64,000 nucleotides of DNA from Natronobacillus azotifigens (GCF_026805325.1 NZ_JAPRAT010000001.1:62001-126000), one strand, 5' to 3'. Numbered from the stretch's first letter, positions 16,450 to 26,486 are shown. Numbers and translations are program-made. Notes: generated by a model from the sequence alone, not told the origin.

Positions 16450-19434
16450 TTAACGAGAACAGCTTAATTCCAATAACGTCTCAATTTCTTCTAATGTTAT
16501 AGGTTTACTTAAGTGAAACCCTTGAATATAGTCAACAGATAAGTCATTCAGTATGCTTAATTGTTCAGCAGTTTCAACACCTTCTGCAACAACATGAAGA
16601 GATAAACTATGCGCCATCTCGATGATGGCTTTTACAATATAGCTATTTTTGTAATCAATACTAATATCGTCAATAAAAGATTTATCAATTTTTAATGTTT
16701 GTACGGGCAAAAGTTTTAGAGTTGATAACGATGAATGACCAGTCCCGAAATCATCTAGGGAAACGTTAATTCCTAATTCAATTAATTGTTCTAAAATTGT
16801 TGCACTATATTTGATATCTTTTATCATCATACTTTCTGTTACTTCTAATGATAATTCCTCTGGAGCACAACCAGTTTCTTCTAAAATATTTTCTAGAACG
16901 CTAATGAAATTCGGATGGTTTAATTGCCTAGATGAAAGATTGATAAATATTTTCATGGTTGAATAACCAGCATCACTCCAACGTTTCTTTTGTTGACATG
17001 CTTGTCTAAGTACCCATTCTCCAATGGGCACAATAAGCCCAGTTTCTTCAGCCAGTGGAATAAAATTCATTGGACTTACTAAACCAAATTCTTGAGAATT
17101 CCAACGCAATAATACCTCAGCTCCATAAATTTCATTGGAATTTGATTGGTAAACTGGTTGATAATGAAGAACGAATTCATCACGTTCTATTGCCAATTGT
17201 AGTTGTGTCTCAAGCTGAATTTTCTTAGCATTTTGAATGTTTATCTCTTTACTGAATAACTGAATTCTATTACGCCCTTGAGATTTGGCTGTATACATTG
17301 CAATATCAGCTTGTTGGAGTAAGGTTACCTCATCATCACTATGATGGGGATAAACACTAATTCCAACACTAGTAGAAATATGATATTCTCGCTCATCCTC
17401 AATAAAAGGCTGATTCATACAATCAACTATTTTGGTGCCAAATTCAAAAATTTGATTCATATTTGTTATGTTCGGCATTACGATAACAAATTCATCCCCG
17501 CTAAGCCTCGCGATTAGTTGGTTTTCAGCAGTGATAGAACGAATTCGTTGCGCAACATATTGTAATAGACGGTCACCAGCTTGATGTCCATAGCTGTCGT
17601 TAATCAGCCTAAATCTGTCAAGATCAAATAATAATAGCGCTAGTTTATCATTATTACTCTTCGCGATGGCTAATAAAGTTTTCAATTGTTCTTCAAAATG
17701 CAAACGATTTGGTAAACCAGTTAGTGAATCATGATACGCTAACTGATTAATACGCTCTTCCACGTTTTTTTGTTCTGAAATATCCATAATAGAACCTAGA
17801 ACATTCGTAACTTCATCATAACTATCACGTTGTGCTTGTCCAGTAATATACATCCACGTATAAGAATCATCTTCACTTCGGAGACGACATTCTATTTCTA
17901 AAGGTTTATGATGATCAATATGGTTTTTATAAACGTTGCATAATTTCATTTGATCATTAGGGTGCAACAGGCTGATTACATCATGAATATTAATCGTACT
18001 TTTACTGTTGTCATTCCCTAACATTTTGTTGATTCCACCACGACTAGAAACTTGTCCTGTTTTCACCTCATAATCCCAAATCCCATCATAAATAATATTA
18101 GATATTAGTTCTAATTGTTTCGAGTAAGAAGTAAGGGCTTCATTCATTGTTGTGCGCACTAACGCAGAAGCAAAAAAATTCGCTAATTGATATGTTGTAT
18201 TTAATGGTGCTAACTGTGTTGTAATATCAGCTAAACCAACAAAAGCAAAAACACCTAGCATTTGATCTTCTTGTGCAATTGGAATTATCAATATTGTATT
18301 TTCCTCTCGCATAAATGTTTCGTCCTGCAAAAGATGTAGTGGCGGAAATTGTTCTGGGGGATAGGCATCAAGTGCTATATATTCTCGTTCTTGATCTGGC
18401 CTAATCACTTGGAATCGATTTACTTTTAACTTGTTGTTTCCTTGTGCCCCCCATAATCCCAATAACCCTCTCTGAATGGGTGTATGACTTAACCAATTTA
18501 ACTCCATTACATCTTTATAATTATAAAATTGCATGAGTTGTCCTAGATTGAAATTTCGTGCAACTAAGTTACCTAAATAATCAATTGTTGCTGTGGAATT
18601 CTCGATTTCCACCTGATCTGTATCCCAAGTGCATCCACAACTTTCTCGGAAAATTGGAAAGGCATTAATTGGTGGTGCTTGTTTGGGCCATTGCTTGTTC
18701 TTGAAAATATGAAATAAAACGTGTACCGCTTGTTTCCCTAACTGACGAAATGGCAAATGGATTGTTGATAAAGCAGGGTGGCCTGTCTTAGCAGAGGGTA
18801 TGTCATCAAATCCGATCACTGCAAGATCTTCAGGTACTTTAACTCCATAAATATGTAACTGGTTGATAACTTCTACCGCAGTGAAATCATTTACACAAAC
18901 AAGCGCTGTAAAAGGTAATTGCTGATCCATCATTTTTTTCGCAATATCCGGCATTGGTTGGTCAAGTGTATTATAAAACCAATTCGACTGATATTTGATT
19001 TGATGTGTTTTTAATGCATTTTGATAACTTTTAAATCGCTCTTTCGCGTCAAAAAAATGAGCATCCCCAACATAACCAATTTTTTTATGTCCATGTTCAA
19101 TTAAATGTTCTATTGCTTGTTCCATCAATCTTTCATTGTCGATTGAAATATTGTAATCACAATCTAACAGCGTATTTATACCGATAATAGGTTTTTTTTG
19201 TGTGCGTAATGTCTTCATGTATTCATCGTCTACAGCATCCATAATGACGATCCACCCATCAACATAGTCAGAGGCATATGCTTGTGAATAATAACTATGT
19301 CGTGCAGATGTACCAAATACGATAAGTTTCGCATCATATTCACGCGCCTGCTCCGAGATACTGGTAACTAGATTACCGTAATAAAATCCATCCAAAACGG
19401 GAGTTAATAACCCGATAATCCGCTTTCTGTTCAT
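16450..19434 (-). CDS. LacI-type sugar-binding sensor fused to GAF/PAS-GGDEF-EAL
   Basis: A 994-aa cytoplasmic fusion. Residues 1-275 form a periplasmic-binding-protein-like ligand domain as in LacI/GalR regulators (IGLLTPVLDGFYYGNLV, HKKIGYVGD, VIGFDDIPSA, RESCGC), but the DNA-binding helix-turn-helix is absent. A linker/GAF-like region (about 290-430), a PAS domain (about 440-560), GGDEF and EAL follow. The cyclase signature is SGDEF, an accepted active variant, without an upstream RxxD. The phosphodiesterase has EVL in place of EAL but keeps VTES, DDFGTG, LKID, EGVE and QGF. I infer control of cyclic-di-GMP by a sugar or related small molecule. A sigma-A promoter and a perfect cre site lie upstream. 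There is no signal peptide, so the ligand is intracellular. Confidence 0.92.
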   Translation of the reverse strand: MNRKRIIGLLTPVLDGFYYGNLVTSISEQAREYDAKLIVFGTSARHSYYSQAYASDYVDGWIVIMDAVDDEYMKTLRTQKKPIIGINTLLDCDYNISIDNERLMEQAIEHLIEHGHKKIGYVGDAHFFDAKERFKSYQNALKTHQIKYQSNWFYNTLDQPMPDIAKKMMDQQLPFTALVCVNDFTAVEVINQLHIYGVKVPEDLAVIGFDDIPSAKTGHPALSTIHLPFRQLGKQAVHVLFHIFKNKQWPKQAPPINAFPIFRESCGCTWDTDQVEIENSTATIDYLGNLVARNFNLGQLMQFYNYKDVMELNWLSHTPIQRGLLGLWGAQGNNKLKVNRFQVIRPDQEREYIALDAYPPEQFPPLHLLQDETFMREENTILIIPIAQEDQMLGVFAFVGLADITTQLAPLNTTYQLANFFASALVRTTMNEALTSYSKQLELISNIIYDGIWDYEVKTGQVSSRGGINKMLGNDNSKSTINIHDVISLLHPNDQMKLCNVYKNHIDHHKPLEIECRLRSEDDSYTWMYITGQAQRDSYDEVTNVLGSIMDISEQKNVEERINQLAYHDSLTGLPNRLHFEEQLKTLLAIAKSNNDKLALLLFDLDRFRLINDSYGHQAGDRLLQYVAQRIRSITAENQLIARLSGDEFVIVMPNITNMNQIFEFGTKIVDCMNQPFIEDEREYHISTSVGISVYPHHSDDEVTLLQQADIAMYTAKSQGRNRIQLFSKEINIQNAKKIQLETQLQLAIERDEFVLHYQPVYQSNSNEIYGAEVLLRWNSQEFGLVSPMNFIPLAEETGLIVPIGEWVLRQACQQKKRWSDAGYSTMKIFINLSSRQLNHPNFISVLENILEETGCAPEELSLEVTESMMIKDIKYSATILEQLIELGINVSLDDFGTGHSSLSTLKLLPVQTLKIDKSFIDDISIDYKNSYIVKAIIEMAHSLSLHVVAEGVETAEQLSILNDLSVDYIQGFHLSKPITLEEIETLLELSCSR

Positions 19435-19471
19435 CTAGATCACCTTCTATTTTTTGATGAATGTACCTTCT

Positions 19472-19487
19472 TTGGTAACGCTTACAA
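19472..19487 (-). promoter_or_regulatory. cre site (CcpA operator)
   Basis: TTGGTAACGCTTACAA matches the CcpA consensus WTGNNARCGNWWWCAW at every position. It lies 38 bp upstream of the start codon and roughly 60-75 bp downstream of the predicted transcription start of the 994-aa gene, where CcpA would act as a roadblock: glucose repression is inferred. Confidence 0.8.
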
Positions 19488-19552
19488 AATATGTTGAATA
19501 GAAAACTTTCATTTGACGAAATATGTTAGATGTTAATGTATTTCGTATAAAT

Positions 19553-19580
19553 AGTATATCACATTAACGTAAATAGACAA
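19553..19580 (-). promoter_or_regulatory. Probable sigma-A promoter of the 994-aa sensor gene
   Basis: On the minus strand TTGTCT and TATACT are separated by 16 bp. Confidence 0.55.
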
Positions 19581-19636
19581 CGCAAAAAGTGGTTACATCA
19601 AATCAATCGTTGAAAAAAGGGTCATAGTTGACTTCA

Positions 19637-20179
19637 TTAATCACCAGGTCGATAGCCACGTTGTAACTCTCGAATCGTTAAACCGAAATCCATTTGAAGG
19701 TGCGGATAATCAGGGAAATGCTCCCAATCTCCACCCCAAGTAAATCCAAGTTCCTTTGCAATCTCAACTACCTCCATCCAATCTGATTGCCCACTATTGT
19801 TCCCGTCATATGTTAAATCCCAAAGCACTTGTCCATCCTCTAATTGTAGGGCAAAATCAATTGCTAACCCATAATTATGATAAGATTGTCCACCTTGGGC
19901 ATTAGTAACAATTGCACCATCGTTTGTGCGACCTTGTGCGTAAAGAATATCTTGTTCTTCAAAAGATCGAAATCCATCTGTAATAATAATGTTAATTCCT
20001 TGTTTTGAAGCAAGGTCAATTAATTTCATTTTTTTCTCAGCAACGATCGGATGAAGTTCTGTTGGTAGTGGACGATTTGCTAGCTCTCTATGTCGTTCAA
20101 TAAATTGATAGGAGAAAATAAAGATAAGGAATAGAATAAGAAAAAGAAAAATAATTTTCCCCAACGTATTTGGTTTCAT
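19637..20179 (-). CDS. Membrane-anchored M15 peptidase, CwlK/VanY-like (peptidoglycan peptidase)
   Basis: A 180-aa protein with one N-terminal hydrophobic anchor, so the catalytic part is outside. The zinc-site pattern of M15 peptidases is present: SYHNYGLAIDFAL supplies His and Asp, and GGDWEHFPDYPHLQM supplies the general base and second His. This is the CwlK (L-Ala-D-Glu endopeptidase) / D,D-carboxypeptidase group; which bond it cuts is not certain. The start at 20179 has GGAGGGACTTG directly upstream; an in-frame ATG 13 codons earlier has no such site. It lies divergently from ilvD, with 145 bp between the start codons. Confidence 0.87.
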   Translation of the reverse strand: MKPNTLGKIIFLFLILFLIFIFSYQFIERHRELANRPLPTELHPIVAEKKMKLIDLASKQGINIIITDGFRSFEEQDILYAQGRTNDGAIVTNAQGGQSYHNYGLAIDFALQLEDGQVLWDLTYDGNNSGQSDWMEVVEIAKELGFTWGGDWEHFPDYPHLQMDFGLTIRELQRGYRPGD

Positions 20180-20253
20180 CAAGTCCCTCCAAGAATTGTC
20201 TTTCAATGAGTATACCATATTTTCATTATTAATTAGACTAATAATTTCACGTG

Positions 20254-20268
20254 AAAATTCAGATAATT
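20254..20268 (+). promoter_or_regulatory. Candidate CodY box upstream of ilvD
   Basis: AAAATTCAGATAATT agrees with the CodY motif AATTTTCWGAAAATT at 12 of 15 positions and lies about 57 bp before the ilvD start. CodY control of branched-chain amino acid genes is well known in Bacillus. Confidence 0.5.
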
Positions 20269-20324
20269 TGAAATGAAAAGAAAAAAACTTTATAGTGAAG
20301 AAAATGGAGAATGGAGGTTATTAG

Positions 20325-22010
20325 ATGGCAAAGGATATTCGAATTAAAAGCAATGTATTTGATGATCCAAAAAGGGCACCAAATCGTGCCATGTTACGAG
20401 CAGTTGGAATGACTGATGAAGATTTTAAGAAACCTATGATTGGAATTGCTAGTACATGGAGCGAGGTAACTCCTTGTAATATTCACTTACATGATCTAGC
20501 TGAACAAGCCAAAAAGGGAGCTTCTGAAGCAGGAGGTGTCCCGTTAATATTTAATACGATCACTGTATCAGATGGAATCTCGATGGGTACAGATGGAATG
20601 AGATATTCGTTACCAAGTCGAGATGTTATTGCGGATTCTATTGAAACGGTGGTTGGAGCGGAAAACTTAGACGCATATGTAGCGATTGGTGGATGCGATA
20701 AGAATATACCTGGTTGTATGATTGCCATCGCACGTTCTGAAGTGCCTGCTGTTTTTGTCTACGGTGGTACGATTGCACCAGGATATCGTAATGGTGAAAA
20801 ACTTGATATCGTATCCGTTTTTGAAGGTGTAGGTAAACATAATCAAGGAGACATCTCAGATGAGGAATTACATGGAATTGAGTGCCATGCTTGTCCAGGT
20901 GCTGGCTCGTGTGGGGGAATGTATACGGCAAACACAATGGCTTCCGCAGTAGAGGCAATGGGAATGAGCTTGCCAGGTAGTTCATCGAATCCTGCAGAGT
21001 CACCAGATAAATATGTCGATACAAAGGAAGCTGGAGAAGCAGTTTACCGTTTATTAGAACAAGGAATATATCCTAAAGATATTATGACGAAGAAAGCATT
21101 TGAAAACGCGATTACTGTTGTCATGGCACTTGGGGGATCTACTAATGCTGTCTTGCATCTTTTAGCCATGGCACAAGCAATGGAAGTTGATTTGACCATT
21201 GACGACTTTGATCGAATACAGAAAAAAGTTCCTCATCTCGCAGACTTAAAGCCAAGTGGTAAATACGTAATGGAGGACCTATACAAAGTTGGTGGAGTTC
21301 CTGCAGTTATGAAATTGCTTTATGAAAATGGATATTTGCATGGAGATTGTTTGACTGTTACAGGGAAAACTATTGCTGAGAATCTAACAGAGGTAGACGA
21401 TTTGCAAGATGGGCAGGAGATTATTTTACCACTGGACAAGCCGTATCGAAAAACAGGACCTTTAGTTATTTTAAAAGGGAATTTAGCTCCAAGAGGTGCG
21501 GTTGCTAAAGTCTCAGGTGTGAAAGTAAAACGACACACTGGACCAGCCCGGGTATTTGACAATGAATTAGAAGCAACGAAAGCAGTTATGGATAATTCGA
21601 TCGAGGAAGGTGATGTTCTTGTTATCCGGAATGTAGGTCCGAAAGGTGGGCCAGGTATGCCGGAAATGTTATCGATTTCTGCTATCTTGGTTGGAAAAGG
21701 TTTAGGTGAGAAAGTAGCACTATTAACAGATGGTCGTTTTTCTGGAGGCACGCATGGCTTAGTCGTTGGTCATATTGCCCCCGAAGCACAAGTAGGCGGT
21801 CCGATTGCTTATTTAAACGAAGGGGATATGATAACGATTGATTCAGAAAAACAAGAAATTTTTATGGAAGTTTCTGATCAAGAACTAGCTGATCGTAAAA
21901 AAACATGGTCAGCACCACCGTTGCACAGTAAAGGTGTCCTCGGTAAGTATGCGCATAATGTTTCTTGTTCATCGATCGGCGCAGTTACCGACAACTTTCA
22001 ACAGTCTTAG
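20325..22010 (+). CDS. ilvD: Dihydroxy-acid dehydratase IlvD
   Basis: Converts 2,3-dihydroxy-isovalerate and 2,3-dihydroxy-methylvalerate to the 2-keto acids of valine and isoleucine. The 561-aa protein is full length, with the Fe-S ligand cysteines at 51 (VTPCN), 124 (GGCDKN) and 196 (GSCGG), the ED-type Mg site region and [10 protein letters not shown] near the C-terminus. GGAGG lies 8 bp before the ATG. It stands alone: other ilv-leu genes are not adjacent, and a terminator follows. A candidate CodY box upstream fits branched-chain amino acid control. Confidence 0.96.
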   Translation: MAKDIRIKSNVFDDPKRAPNRAMLRAVGMTDEDFKKPMIGIASTWSEVTPCNIHLHDLAEQAKKGASEAGGVPLIFNTITVSDGISMGTDGMRYSLPSRDVIADSIETVVGAENLDAYVAIGGCDKNIPGCMIAIARSEVPAVFVYGGTIAPGYRNGEKLDIVSVFEGVGKHNQGDISDEELHGIECHACPGAGSCGGMYTANTMASAVEAMGMSLPGSSSNPAESPDKYVDTKEAGEAVYRLLEQGIYPKDIMTKKAFENAITVVMALGGSTNAVLHLLAMAQAMEVDLTIDDFDRIQKKVPHLADLKPSGKYVMEDLYKVGGVPAVMKLLYENGYLHGDCLTVTGKTIAENLTEVDDLQDGQEIILPLDKPYRKTGPLVILKGNLAPRGAVAKVSGVKVKRHTGPARVFDNELEATKAVMDNSIEEGDVLVIRNVGPKGGPGMPEMLSISAILVGKGLGEKVALLTDGRFSGGTHGLVVGHIAPEAQVGGPIAYLNEGDMITIDSEKQEIFMEVSDQELADRKKTWSAPPLHSKGVLGKYAHNVSCSSIGAVTDNFQQS

Positions 22011-22041
22011 TACTAATGGATTTGTGGTCTTTTTAAACTAG

Positions 22042-22079
22042 AAAACAGGTTTCCTATTATCTTTGGGAACCTGTTTTTT
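22042..22079 (+). terminator. Intrinsic terminator after ilvD
   Basis: The stem AAAACAGGTT / AACCTGTTTT ends in a T-tract. The following 255 bp up to the ZIP gene hold no gene or clear site. Confidence 0.88.
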
Positions 22080-22334
22080 AATTTTTTATTTGCAATAAAA
22101 TGTTGAATAAGGGCCAGTATAAATTCTGTCTGTATTTAATAATGTTCAAATTTTCTATCTTAATATTATTAATAGAATAGGTATCTGTGCATAAACTTCT
22201 TAAGAGTGCTCGTTCAAAAAAATCATTAAATCGTACGTGAGGCAAATTGATTCTTCTGTTTCTCTGAAACTTAGTCGTCTTATACGGTGTCTAATTTGTT
22301 TCTATTTTAATAAACGAGTAAAGGGGGAAGTGAT

Positions 22335-23144
22335 GTGGCAGAATGGTTACTTCAAGCAAATCCAATCCTTTTAGCATTGCTTGCTACTTTGTTTACATGG
22401 AGTTGTACAGCATTTGGTGCATCTTTTGTTTTTACAACGGAAGAAGCCAGCCCAAAATTATTTGACGCTATGTTAGCATTTGCTGGTGGTGTAATGATTG
22501 CTGCAAGTTTTTGGTCTTTACTAGACCCGGCAATTGAAATGGTAAAAGAGCAGGGTATTCCACCGTATATACCAGCTGCATTTGGTTTTTTGTTGGGTGG
22601 TATGTTCTTATTAATGGTAGATCGAGTGCTACCATTAATTAATGAAAATATGTATTTTAAAGACATTACAAGCGGCAGAGCAAAGCAACGGACAGCAAAA
22701 CTTGTTCTATCTATTACACTACATAATATTCCTGAAGGATTAGCTGTCGGTGTTGCATTTGGCATTTTAGCGATCGATTTTTCAACCAATGCACTGTATG
22801 GAGCAATCGCCTTGGCAATTGGGATTGGCATTCAAAATATTCCTGAGGGGATAGCAGTATCTGTTCCATTGAGGAGAGAAGGTCTCTCTGTGAAAAAAAG
22901 CTTTTTTTATGGGCAATTATCAGGAATGGTAGAGCCGATAGCAGCGATAATTGGAGCGATAGCGGTATACTTCATGGAACCACTGCTTCCGTATGCGCTT
23001 AGTTTTGCAGCCGGTGCGATGCTTTTTGTCGTAGTAAAAGATATTATTCCCGCTTCACATGAGAGAGGAAATGTACTGTTGGCTACCATGAGTTTACTGT
23101 TTGGATTTGTTTTAATGATGGTTCTTGATCTGGCATTTGGATAA
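22335..23144 (+). CDS. ZIP-family divalent metal transporter (ZupT/GufA type)
   Basis: A 269-aa integral membrane protein with about eight hydrophobic segments. The fourth carries HNIPEGLAVG and the fifth NIPEGIAVS, the metal-binding signatures of ZIP transporters, which bring zinc or other divalent cations into the cytoplasm. The GTG start has AAAGGGGGAAG upstream. A terminator follows, so it is a single-gene unit. No metalloregulator operator was recognised upstream. Confidence 0.9.
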   Translation: MAEWLLQANPILLALLATLFTWSCTAFGASFVFTTEEASPKLFDAMLAFAGGVMIAASFWSLLDPAIEMVKEQGIPPYIPAAFGFLLGGMFLLMVDRVLPLINENMYFKDITSGRAKQRTAKLVLSITLHNIPEGLAVGVAFGILAIDFSTNALYGAIALAIGIGIQNIPEGIAVSVPLRREGLSVKKSFFYGQLSGMVEPIAAIIGAIAVYFMEPLLPYALSFAAGAMLFVVVKDIIPASHERGNVLLATMSLLFGFVLMMVLDLAFG

Positions 23145-23153
23145 ATCATAGAA

Positions 23154-23183
23154 GAGAACCGGGCAAATCTGACCCGGTTCTTT
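23154..23183 (+). terminator. Intrinsic terminator after the ZIP transporter gene
   Basis: The stem AGAACCGGG / CCCGGTTCT with a short loop is followed by TTT. Confidence 0.75.
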
Positions 23184-23229
23184 AGGATTAACAATCATGG
23201 GAAAAGGTGTGAAAAATCCTACTGATTAA
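23181..23229 (+). repeat. PATE-like element relic, copy 8 (right hairpin only)
   Basis: TTTAGGATTAACAATCATGGG and TCCTACTGATTA match the right third of the element; nothing of the left part remains. Confidence 0.5.
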
Positions 23230-23290
23230 TCGTACTCCTTATTCATTCTCCTCAATAGGATAAATCACTTCTGCATCATTTTAAGAGACG

Positions 23291-23362
23291 TTCGGTTAAC
23301 CTTTAGAACTAACAATTAGCGGAGGATTACCTAAAAACCGCCACTAATTAAAGTTTCATTTT
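23291..23362 (+). repeat. PATE-like element relic, copy 9 (right part)
   Basis: TTAACCTTTAGAACTAACAATTAGCGG, CTAAAAACCGCCACTAATT and AAAGTTTCATTTT keep the middle and right hairpins; compensating changes (AATTAGCGG / CCGCCACTAATT) retain pairing. The rest of the 423-bp gap holds no gene. Confidence 0.6.
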
Positions 23363-23567
23363 CTAATAAATGATGATTGTGCTTAAAATCGATGAATTTG
23401 CAACTATTTTTAAGGATGTTCGGTTTATATTCTAACCACTTCTCACCATGACTGTATTTAACCAATACAACTGATTTATCGCACTTCCTCTTCTATAAAT
23501 CGTGTGCTAAAATTACTTTCGTTAAGTAATTCAATTTGTATGCTAAAAATAACAGGGGGAGATTACG

Positions 23568-23810
23568 ATCTCATTTGAATTAGCACCAAAATGTAAAACG
23601 TGTAGACTAGTGGCGACAACAAAAGATAAAAAAGATATCCAACTTTCGATTCTTCACTATGAGGATGGTTTTGTTTACTTTTCACTAGCAGATATCAACA
23701 AACAGAGAGAAGATATTCAAGCGTATATAACCGAACTGCAGCCAAAGATTTTATCAGGTGAGTTTAATCCAAAACTAATCGATATGGAAAACGAAGAAAT
23801 CTGTTGTTAA
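23568..23810 (+). CDS. Small cysteine-containing protein, probable non-AUG start
   Basis: A GTG at 23610 gives 66 aa but has no ribosome-binding site, while the open frame continues upstream through coding-like sequence (SFELAPKCKTCRL) to a strong AGGGGGAG at 23554-23561. No ATG, GTG or TTG lies in frame behind that site; the codons offered are ATT 23562, ACG 23565 and ATC 23568, and only the last is well spaced. The longer protein of about 80 aa gains a CxxC motif that pairs with the terminal CC, suggesting a metal- or thiol-binding small protein. I do not recognise the family. The start is uncertain. Confidence 0.6.
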   Translation: MSFELAPKCKTCRLVATTKDKKDIQLSILHYEDGFVYFSLADINKQREDIQAYITELQPKILSGEFNPKLIDMENEEICC

Positions 23811-23834
23811 AACCCCTCCGTGGAGGGGTTTTTT
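23809..23834 (+). terminator. Intrinsic terminator after the small Cys protein gene
   Basis: CCCCTCC / GGAGGGG with a 2-nt loop lies between A and T runs directly at the stop codon. Confidence 0.92.
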
Positions 23835-23861
23835 AACTGTCTAGGAAATTAAAAATTCGGT

Positions 23862-24047
23862 AGTTGTGGATAACTTTTCGGAACAGATATAGCCACGTCC
23901 AACTCCGAGCGTCAAAAACTAGGCAACTTCATGAAGCAATCTACGATAAGTCATCATCGGTTCGCAAGCAAAACGTGATTCCTTTATCTCGATTGATTCG
24001 CTCCAGCTGCTACGTTTTTAACCGGCGCTCTGCGCTTTTGTTCCTTT
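23862..24047 (+). repeat. Dispersed repeat R4, copy A
   Basis: About 185 bp containing AGTTGTGGATAACTTTTCGG, CAACTTCATGAAG, GATAAGTCATCATCGG and GCGCTCTGCGC. A second, truncated copy is at 49661. I recognise similar intergenic sequence from many Bacillaceae. Open frames across it are not conserved between copies and are rejected as genes. Confidence 0.75.
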
Positions 24048-24056
24048 GAAAAAAGG

Positions 24057-26486
24057 TTATTTCACCTGTTTTTCTATTTTCCATATACCACTAGCATATT
24101 CTTGAATCGTTCGATCACTGGAGAATTTACCGGAATGAGCAATATTGATTACTGTTTTTGGTAACCAAATAGCTTGATTGCGATAGTTTTGGTCCACCTG
24201 CTGGTGTGTTTCTACATAACTCTGGAAATCCTTTAAGATAAAGTAGGGATCATTGGTTGATAGTAGGTGATAGTATATATCTTTAAACTCAACATCTTGA
24301 CCGAATACACCATCTCGTAATTCATCCATAATCTCAGTAATTCGCTCATCTGTTTGGTATATTTCTTTTGCGTTGTAAGATTGGTTTCGATGATAGTCGG
24401 ACACTTCCTCTTCTCGTAGGCCAAAAATAAAAATATTAGGATCCTCAACTTGATCTTTCATTTCGATATTTGCCCCATCCAATGTTCCTACAGTAAGAGC
24501 CCCATTCATCATTAATTTCATATTACCCGTTCCGGAGGCTTCTTTCCCAGCAGTTGAGATCTGTTCACTAACATCTGCTGCTGGAATAATTTTCTCTGCT
24601 AAACTAGTATTATAGTTTTCAAGGAAAATCACTTTGATTTTATCTTTGATTTCTGGATCATGGTTGATAATCGATGCAACGGTATTGATTAATTTGATGA
24701 CCTCTTTCGCAAAATAGTAACTAGGTGCTGCTTTTGCACCAAAGATAAAAGTACGTGGAACAATATCTAAATTTGGATTTGCTTTCAATTCATTGTATAG
24801 GTAGATCACATGAAAAATATTTAGCAATTGCCTTTTGTATTCATGAAGTCGTTTGATCTGAACATCAAATATCGAATGTTCATCAACAGTAATTCCAGTT
24901 GTTTCGTGAATATAATTCGCTAGCTTCTGTTTATTGTTTTTCTTCACTTTTGCTAGCTTGTCAAGAAAAGCACTATCTTCTGTACAACGAAGAAGATTGG
25001 TCAATTCACGGGGGCGATCGATCCATTGATTGCCAATTTTCTCTGTGATAAGGTCGGCAAGTTCTGGGTTTGCCATCAACAACCAACGTCGATGGGTAAT
25101 ACCATTTGTTTTGTTGTTAAAACGATCCGGATATAGGTGATAAAAATTTTTCATCTCTTGATTTTTTAATATCTCTGTATGCAGATTCGCTACACCATTA
25201 ACACTAAAACTTCCGACAATGGCAAGGTGTGCCATATGAACTTGTCCATACGCGATTACCGCTAAATCCGGAATCTTGTCCCGTAATTCTGGGTGATTGT
25301 GCCATAAATGTTGGCAAAAGCGTTCATTGATTTCATTGATAATCATATGGATACGAGGTAATAACGTTTCAATCATGTGAACTGGCCATTTCTCTAAAGC
25401 TTCGTGTAGTGTCGTATGATTGGTATAAGCAAAGACATTTGTAGTTATTTCCCATGCTTCGTCCCAACCGAATCCTTCCTCATCCATTAACATCCGCATC
25501 ATTTCTGGTATGGCAAGACTAGGATGGGTATCATTAATTTGAATAACAACTTTTTCTGGCAGATGGTGCAAAGAAAGTCGATTGTTTTCTTTAAAATCGG
25601 TAACAATTTTTGCTAGACTTGATGCTACAAGAAAATATTGTTGTCGAATTCGAAGCATTTTACCTTCGTCATCAGAATCATTTGGATATAACATGCCAGA
25701 GATTTGATCAATGGAGTGGTCACGTTCTAATTGTTCGTTGGATAATAATTCTTGATAGTTTCTTTCTTTCGGTGACAATGGAGATTCTGCTTTCCATAAA
25801 CATAATGTATTGACGATTTCATTCTCGTAACCTACGATTGGTACGTTATATGGTACGGCCAATACGTTATCAGTATATTCGTGTTTTATTTCTATCGAAC
25901 CATCGTCAAGCTCTAGCATGCGAACCGTTCCACCAAATTTCACTTCTGTAGCCGCTTGTTCATTTCTTGTTCCCCATGGATAAGGATCTTTTAACCAATA
26001 ATCAGGTAATTCAGTTTGATAGCCGTTGATAAAGCGTTGCTCAAACATTCCGTACTGATATCGGATCCCAAATCCGTGACCTGGGTAACTTAATGTTGCT
26101 AATGAATCTAGAAAACATGCAGCTAGTCGACCTAATCCTCCATTACCTAATCCAGGGTCTGGTTCTTCTTCGTATATTTCTTTTGGAGTGAAATTTAGCT
26201 TTTTTAGTGCCTCATTACATACCTCTCTCATTCCCATATTTATCAGATTACTCTCTAGTAATCGTCCAATCAGAAATTCCATTGATAAATAATACACTTG
26301 TTTTGGTTGTTGCTCTTGATATTCACGGTTTGTTTTCGACCAATCTTTTTCTATTTCTTCTTTCACAATTGCACATACAACATAATAAAGCTCTGTGTTG
26401 CTCGCCTTTTCCACTTGCTTATCATAGAGTGATTTCGTTTTCTTCTTTATATTTTGGATAAATTCATCGACACTTTTTATTGTCAT
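24057..26486 (-). CDS. glgP: Glycogen phosphorylase GlgP
   Basis: Releases glucose-1-phosphate from glycogen or linear alpha-glucan ends with PLP as cofactor. The 809-aa protein is full length and shows YYLSMEFLIGR, the PEPDPGLGNGGLGRLAACFLDS-type active-site block, and the PLP-lysine region EASGTGNMKLMMNGAL. The ATG has GGAGATGAGGAG upstream. It is the last gene of glgBCDAP, separated from glgA by 138 bp, which may carry its own promoter or a processing hairpin (TTCTATT/AATAGAA near 26556-26574). Repeat R4 follows the stop. Confidence 0.96.
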   Translation of the reverse strand: MTIKSVDEFIQNIKKKTKSLYDKQVEKASNTELYYVVCAIVKEEIEKDWSKTNREYQEQQPKQVYYLSMEFLIGRLLESNLINMGMREVCNEALKKLNFTPKEIYEEEPDPGLGNGGLGRLAACFLDSLATLSYPGHGFGIRYQYGMFEQRFINGYQTELPDYWLKDPYPWGTRNEQAATEVKFGGTVRMLELDDGSIEIKHEYTDNVLAVPYNVPIVGYENEIVNTLCLWKAESPLSPKERNYQELLSNEQLERDHSIDQISGMLYPNDSDDEGKMLRIRQQYFLVASSLAKIVTDFKENNRLSLHHLPEKVVIQINDTHPSLAIPEMMRMLMDEEGFGWDEAWEITTNVFAYTNHTTLHEALEKWPVHMIETLLPRIHMIINEINERFCQHLWHNHPELRDKIPDLAVIAYGQVHMAHLAIVGSFSVNGVANLHTEILKNQEMKNFYHLYPDRFNNKTNGITHRRWLLMANPELADLITEKIGNQWIDRPRELTNLLRCTEDSAFLDKLAKVKKNNKQKLANYIHETTGITVDEHSIFDVQIKRLHEYKRQLLNIFHVIYLYNELKANPNLDIVPRTFIFGAKAAPSYYFAKEVIKLINTVASIINHDPEIKDKIKVIFLENYNTSLAEKIIPAADVSEQISTAGKEASGTGNMKLMMNGALTVGTLDGANIEMKDQVEDPNIFIFGLREEEVSDYHRNQSYNAKEIYQTDERITEIMDELRDGVFGQDVEFKDIYYHLLSTNDPYFILKDFQSYVETHQQVDQNYRNQAIWLPKTVINIAHSGKFSSDRTIQEYASGIWKIEKQVK

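Noticed and set aside
23864..24049. 61-aa open frame on the plus strand
   Set aside because: It lies wholly in repeat R4; the second R4 copy does not keep the frame.
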